Of a stretch of DNA of 7,305 nt, positions 6,000-7,305 are shown in pieces. Origin of the DNA: an uncultured Clostridia bacterium (GTDB lineage: Bacteria; Bacillota; Clostridia; Oscillospirales; Acutalibacteraceae); assembly GCA_905236975.1 (NCBI GenBank), contig CAJOQU010000093.1, positions 1 through 7,305 on the forward strand, in the 5' to 3' direction. The notes beneath the pieces are model-generated. The model made no database searches and had not been told where the DNA came from. It saw only the letters and a program-made list of their open reading frames with translations. Each line of letters begins with the position of its first letter. Position 1 is the stretch's first letter. The position numbers and the translations under genes were made by a program.

Positions 6000-7180
6000 A
6001 AGAATTTGAACTGAAATACGGCTGTAACCCCAACCAAAAGCCCGCTAAAATCTATATGAAAGACGGCGGCGACCTGCCGCTCACCATTTTGAACGGCAAG
6101 CCGGGCTATATCAACTTTTTAGACGCGCTCAATTCCTACCAACTGGTCAAGGAACTGAAAGAGGCGCTGGGACTGCCCGCCGTCACCTCCTTTAAGCATG
6201 TCAGCCCCACCTCGGCGGCGGTCGGTCTTCCCCTTTCGGACGACCTGAAAAAAGCCTGCTTTGCAGAGGATATTGAAAATCTGGAATCCTCCCCCCTTGC
6301 CTGCGCCTATGCCCGCGCACGCGGTACCGACCGCATGTGCTCGTTTGGGGATTGGGTCGCCCTTTCCGATGAATGCGACGCATTGACCGCCACGCTTATC
6401 AAACGCGAGGTATCCGACGGCATCATCGCACCCGGCTACACCGACGAGGCGCTGGCCATTTTAAAAACCAAACGCAAGGGTAATTACAATATTGTACAAA
6501 TCGACCCCGACTATGTTCCCGCCGCGCAGGAGACCAAGCAGGTCTACGGCGTCACCTTTGAGCAAGGCCGCAACAATTTCAAAATTGACCGCGCTCTGCT
6601 TTCCAACCGGGTGACCGCCAACAAAGACCTGCCCGACAGCGCCGTGCGTGATCTCATTATTTCGCTGATCACCTTAAAATACACCCAATCCAACTCGGTT
6701 TGCTTTGCGTATAACGGGCAGGCCATCGGCGTGGGTGCAGGTCAGCAATCGCGCATTCATTGCACACGGCTTGCCGGTTCCAAGGCCGACACCTGGTTTT
6801 TGCGTCAAAGCAAGCAGGTTTTAGAACTTCCCTTCCGCCCCGACCTTGGCCGCCCTGACCGCGACAATGTGATCGACGGTTATATCAACCAAAATGAGGA
6901 AGACGTTTGCGCCGAAGGCATTTGGCAAAAATACTTTACCACCCGACCCGCGCCCTTTACCCGTAAGGAGCAAAAAGCTTATCTTGCCACCCGGCAGGAT
7001 GTGGCGCTGGGGTCTGATGCTTTCTTCCCCTTCAGCGACAACATTGAGCGTGCCGCCCGCAGCGGCGTGCGCTATATTGCCCAGCCGGGCGGTTCGGTGC
7101 GGGACAGCGCCGTAATAGACTGCTGTGACCGCTATGGCATGGTCATGGCCTTCACCGGCATGCGACTGTTCCATCATTAA
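5996..7180 (+). CDS. purH: AICAR formyltransferase, stand-alone (no IMP cyclohydrolase domain)
   Basis: Transfers a formyl group from 10-formyl-THF to AICAR, giving FAICAR. The 394 residues match only the transformylase part of PurH. The N-terminal MGS-like cyclohydrolase domain of the usual roughly 510-residue enzyme is absent, and the protein starts directly at LKYGCNPNQKPA (6-17). Key features are SFKHVSPTSAAVG with the catalytic Lys67-His68 (65-77), the folate-site region IGVGAGQQSR (244-253), QPGGSVRD (363-370) and the C-terminal TGMRLFHH. GGGAGG (5981-5986) lies nine bases before the ATG, which overlaps the purO stop. Its substrate AICAR (ZMP) is the riboswitch ligand, or its direct precursor, so low folate at this step should raise expression of the operon. 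It looks intact. Confidence 0.93.
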   Translation: MKEFELKYGCNPNQKPAKIYMKDGGDLPLTILNGKPGYINFLDALNSYQLVKELKEALGLPAVTSFKHVSPTSAAVGLPLSDDLKKACFAEDIENLESSPLACAYARARGTDRMCSFGDWVALSDECDALTATLIKREVSDGIIAPGYTDEALAILKTKRKGNYNIVQIDPDYVPAAQETKQVYGVTFEQGRNNFKIDRALLSNRVTANKDLPDSAVRDLIISLITLKYTQSNSVCFAYNGQAIGVGAGQQSRIHCTRLAGSKADTWFLRQSKQVLELPFRPDLGRPDRDNVIDGYINQNEEDVCAEGIWQKYFTTRPAPFTRKEQKAYLATRQDVALGSDAFFPFSDNIERAARSGVRYIAQPGGSVRDSAVIDCCDRYGMVMAFTGMRLFHH

Positions 7181-7199
7181 GCGTACAAGGGTGATCAAT

Positions 7200-7305
7200 A
7201 TGAAAATCATGGTCATCGGCAGCGGCGGCCGGGAACACGCCGTCATTCAAAAAATCAAAAAAACCCCGCGGTAGAGACCATCTACGCCCTGCCCGGCAAC
7301 GGCGG
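7200..7305 (+). pseudogene. purD: GAR synthetase 5' end, frameshifted (partial)
   Basis: PurD ligates phosphoribosylamine and glycine. The start ATG at 7200 follows AAGGGTGA (7187-7194) and lies 19 bases after the transformylase stop. The first residues, MKIMVIGSGGREHAVIQKIK, are the PurD nucleotide-binding N-terminus. The frame then reads KTPR and stops at TAG (7272-7274). The -1 frame from the A7 run (7257-7263) continues the family sequence exactly as NPAVETIYALPGNGG to the window edge. One extra A in the run would restore the gene. The cause could be a base-calling error in a homopolymer, a real one-base deletion, or slippage at a tolerated site. The gene continues beyond the window. Confidence 0.88.

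Noticed and set aside
1..7305. CRISPR arrays, tRNA or rRNA genes, insertion sequences, prophage genes
   Set aside because: I saw no regularly spaced repeats, no RNA gene signature, no transposase and no terminal inverted repeats in the window.

Overview
The window is a stretch of a bacterial chromosome, most likely from a Firmicute of the class Clostridia (Oscillospirales/Ruminococcaceae-like). The basis is the purine operon order, a ZTP riboswitch with an intrinsic terminator, strong G+A-rich ribosome binding sites, and a stand-alone AICAR transformylase next to a PurO-type IMP cyclohydrolase. No taxonomic search was possible, so this placement is an inference.

Region 1 (1-1740, minus strand): a catabolic-looking operon. 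It has an FAD-binding (VAO/PCMH, GlcD/AGPS-like) oxidoreductase followed 17 bases later by the first 15 codons of a second gene, probably its iron-sulfur partner. Upstream lies a roughly 270-base divergent intergenic region with promoters for both directions, a short palindrome, and what may be the 3' remnant of an unrecognised gene.

Region 2 (1772-2669, plus strand): a visibly A+T-richer AraC/XylS-family regulator, divergent from the oxidase and closed by an intrinsic terminator. It is the natural candidate regulator of the oxidase operon.

Region 3 (2742-3433, plus strand): a monocistronic DNA-3-methyladenine glycosylase I (tag) with its own promoter. Its start is best placed at 2828, which gives the E. 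coli numbering of the zinc and catalytic residues.

Region 4 (3534-7305, plus strand): a de novo purine biosynthesis operon. A near-consensus promoter (TTGACG-17-TATAAT) is followed by a ZTP (pfl) riboswitch whose conserved 3' element overlaps an intrinsic terminator. Then come purE, a truncated purC, a 5'-truncated purN, purO (IMP cyclohydrolase), a stand-alone AICAR formyltransferase, and the start of purD. The usual order in these bacteria is purE-C-F-M-N-(O)-H-D. Here the 3' end of purC is joined directly to the interior of purN near 4747-4753, so purF and purM are absent. The purD start also carries a one-base frameshift in an A7 run. The control region, purE, purO and the transformylase look intact. 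The two lesions are therefore either recent mutations in a decaying pathway or errors of assembly and base-calling. The sequence alone cannot decide between these, but reads spanning the junction could.
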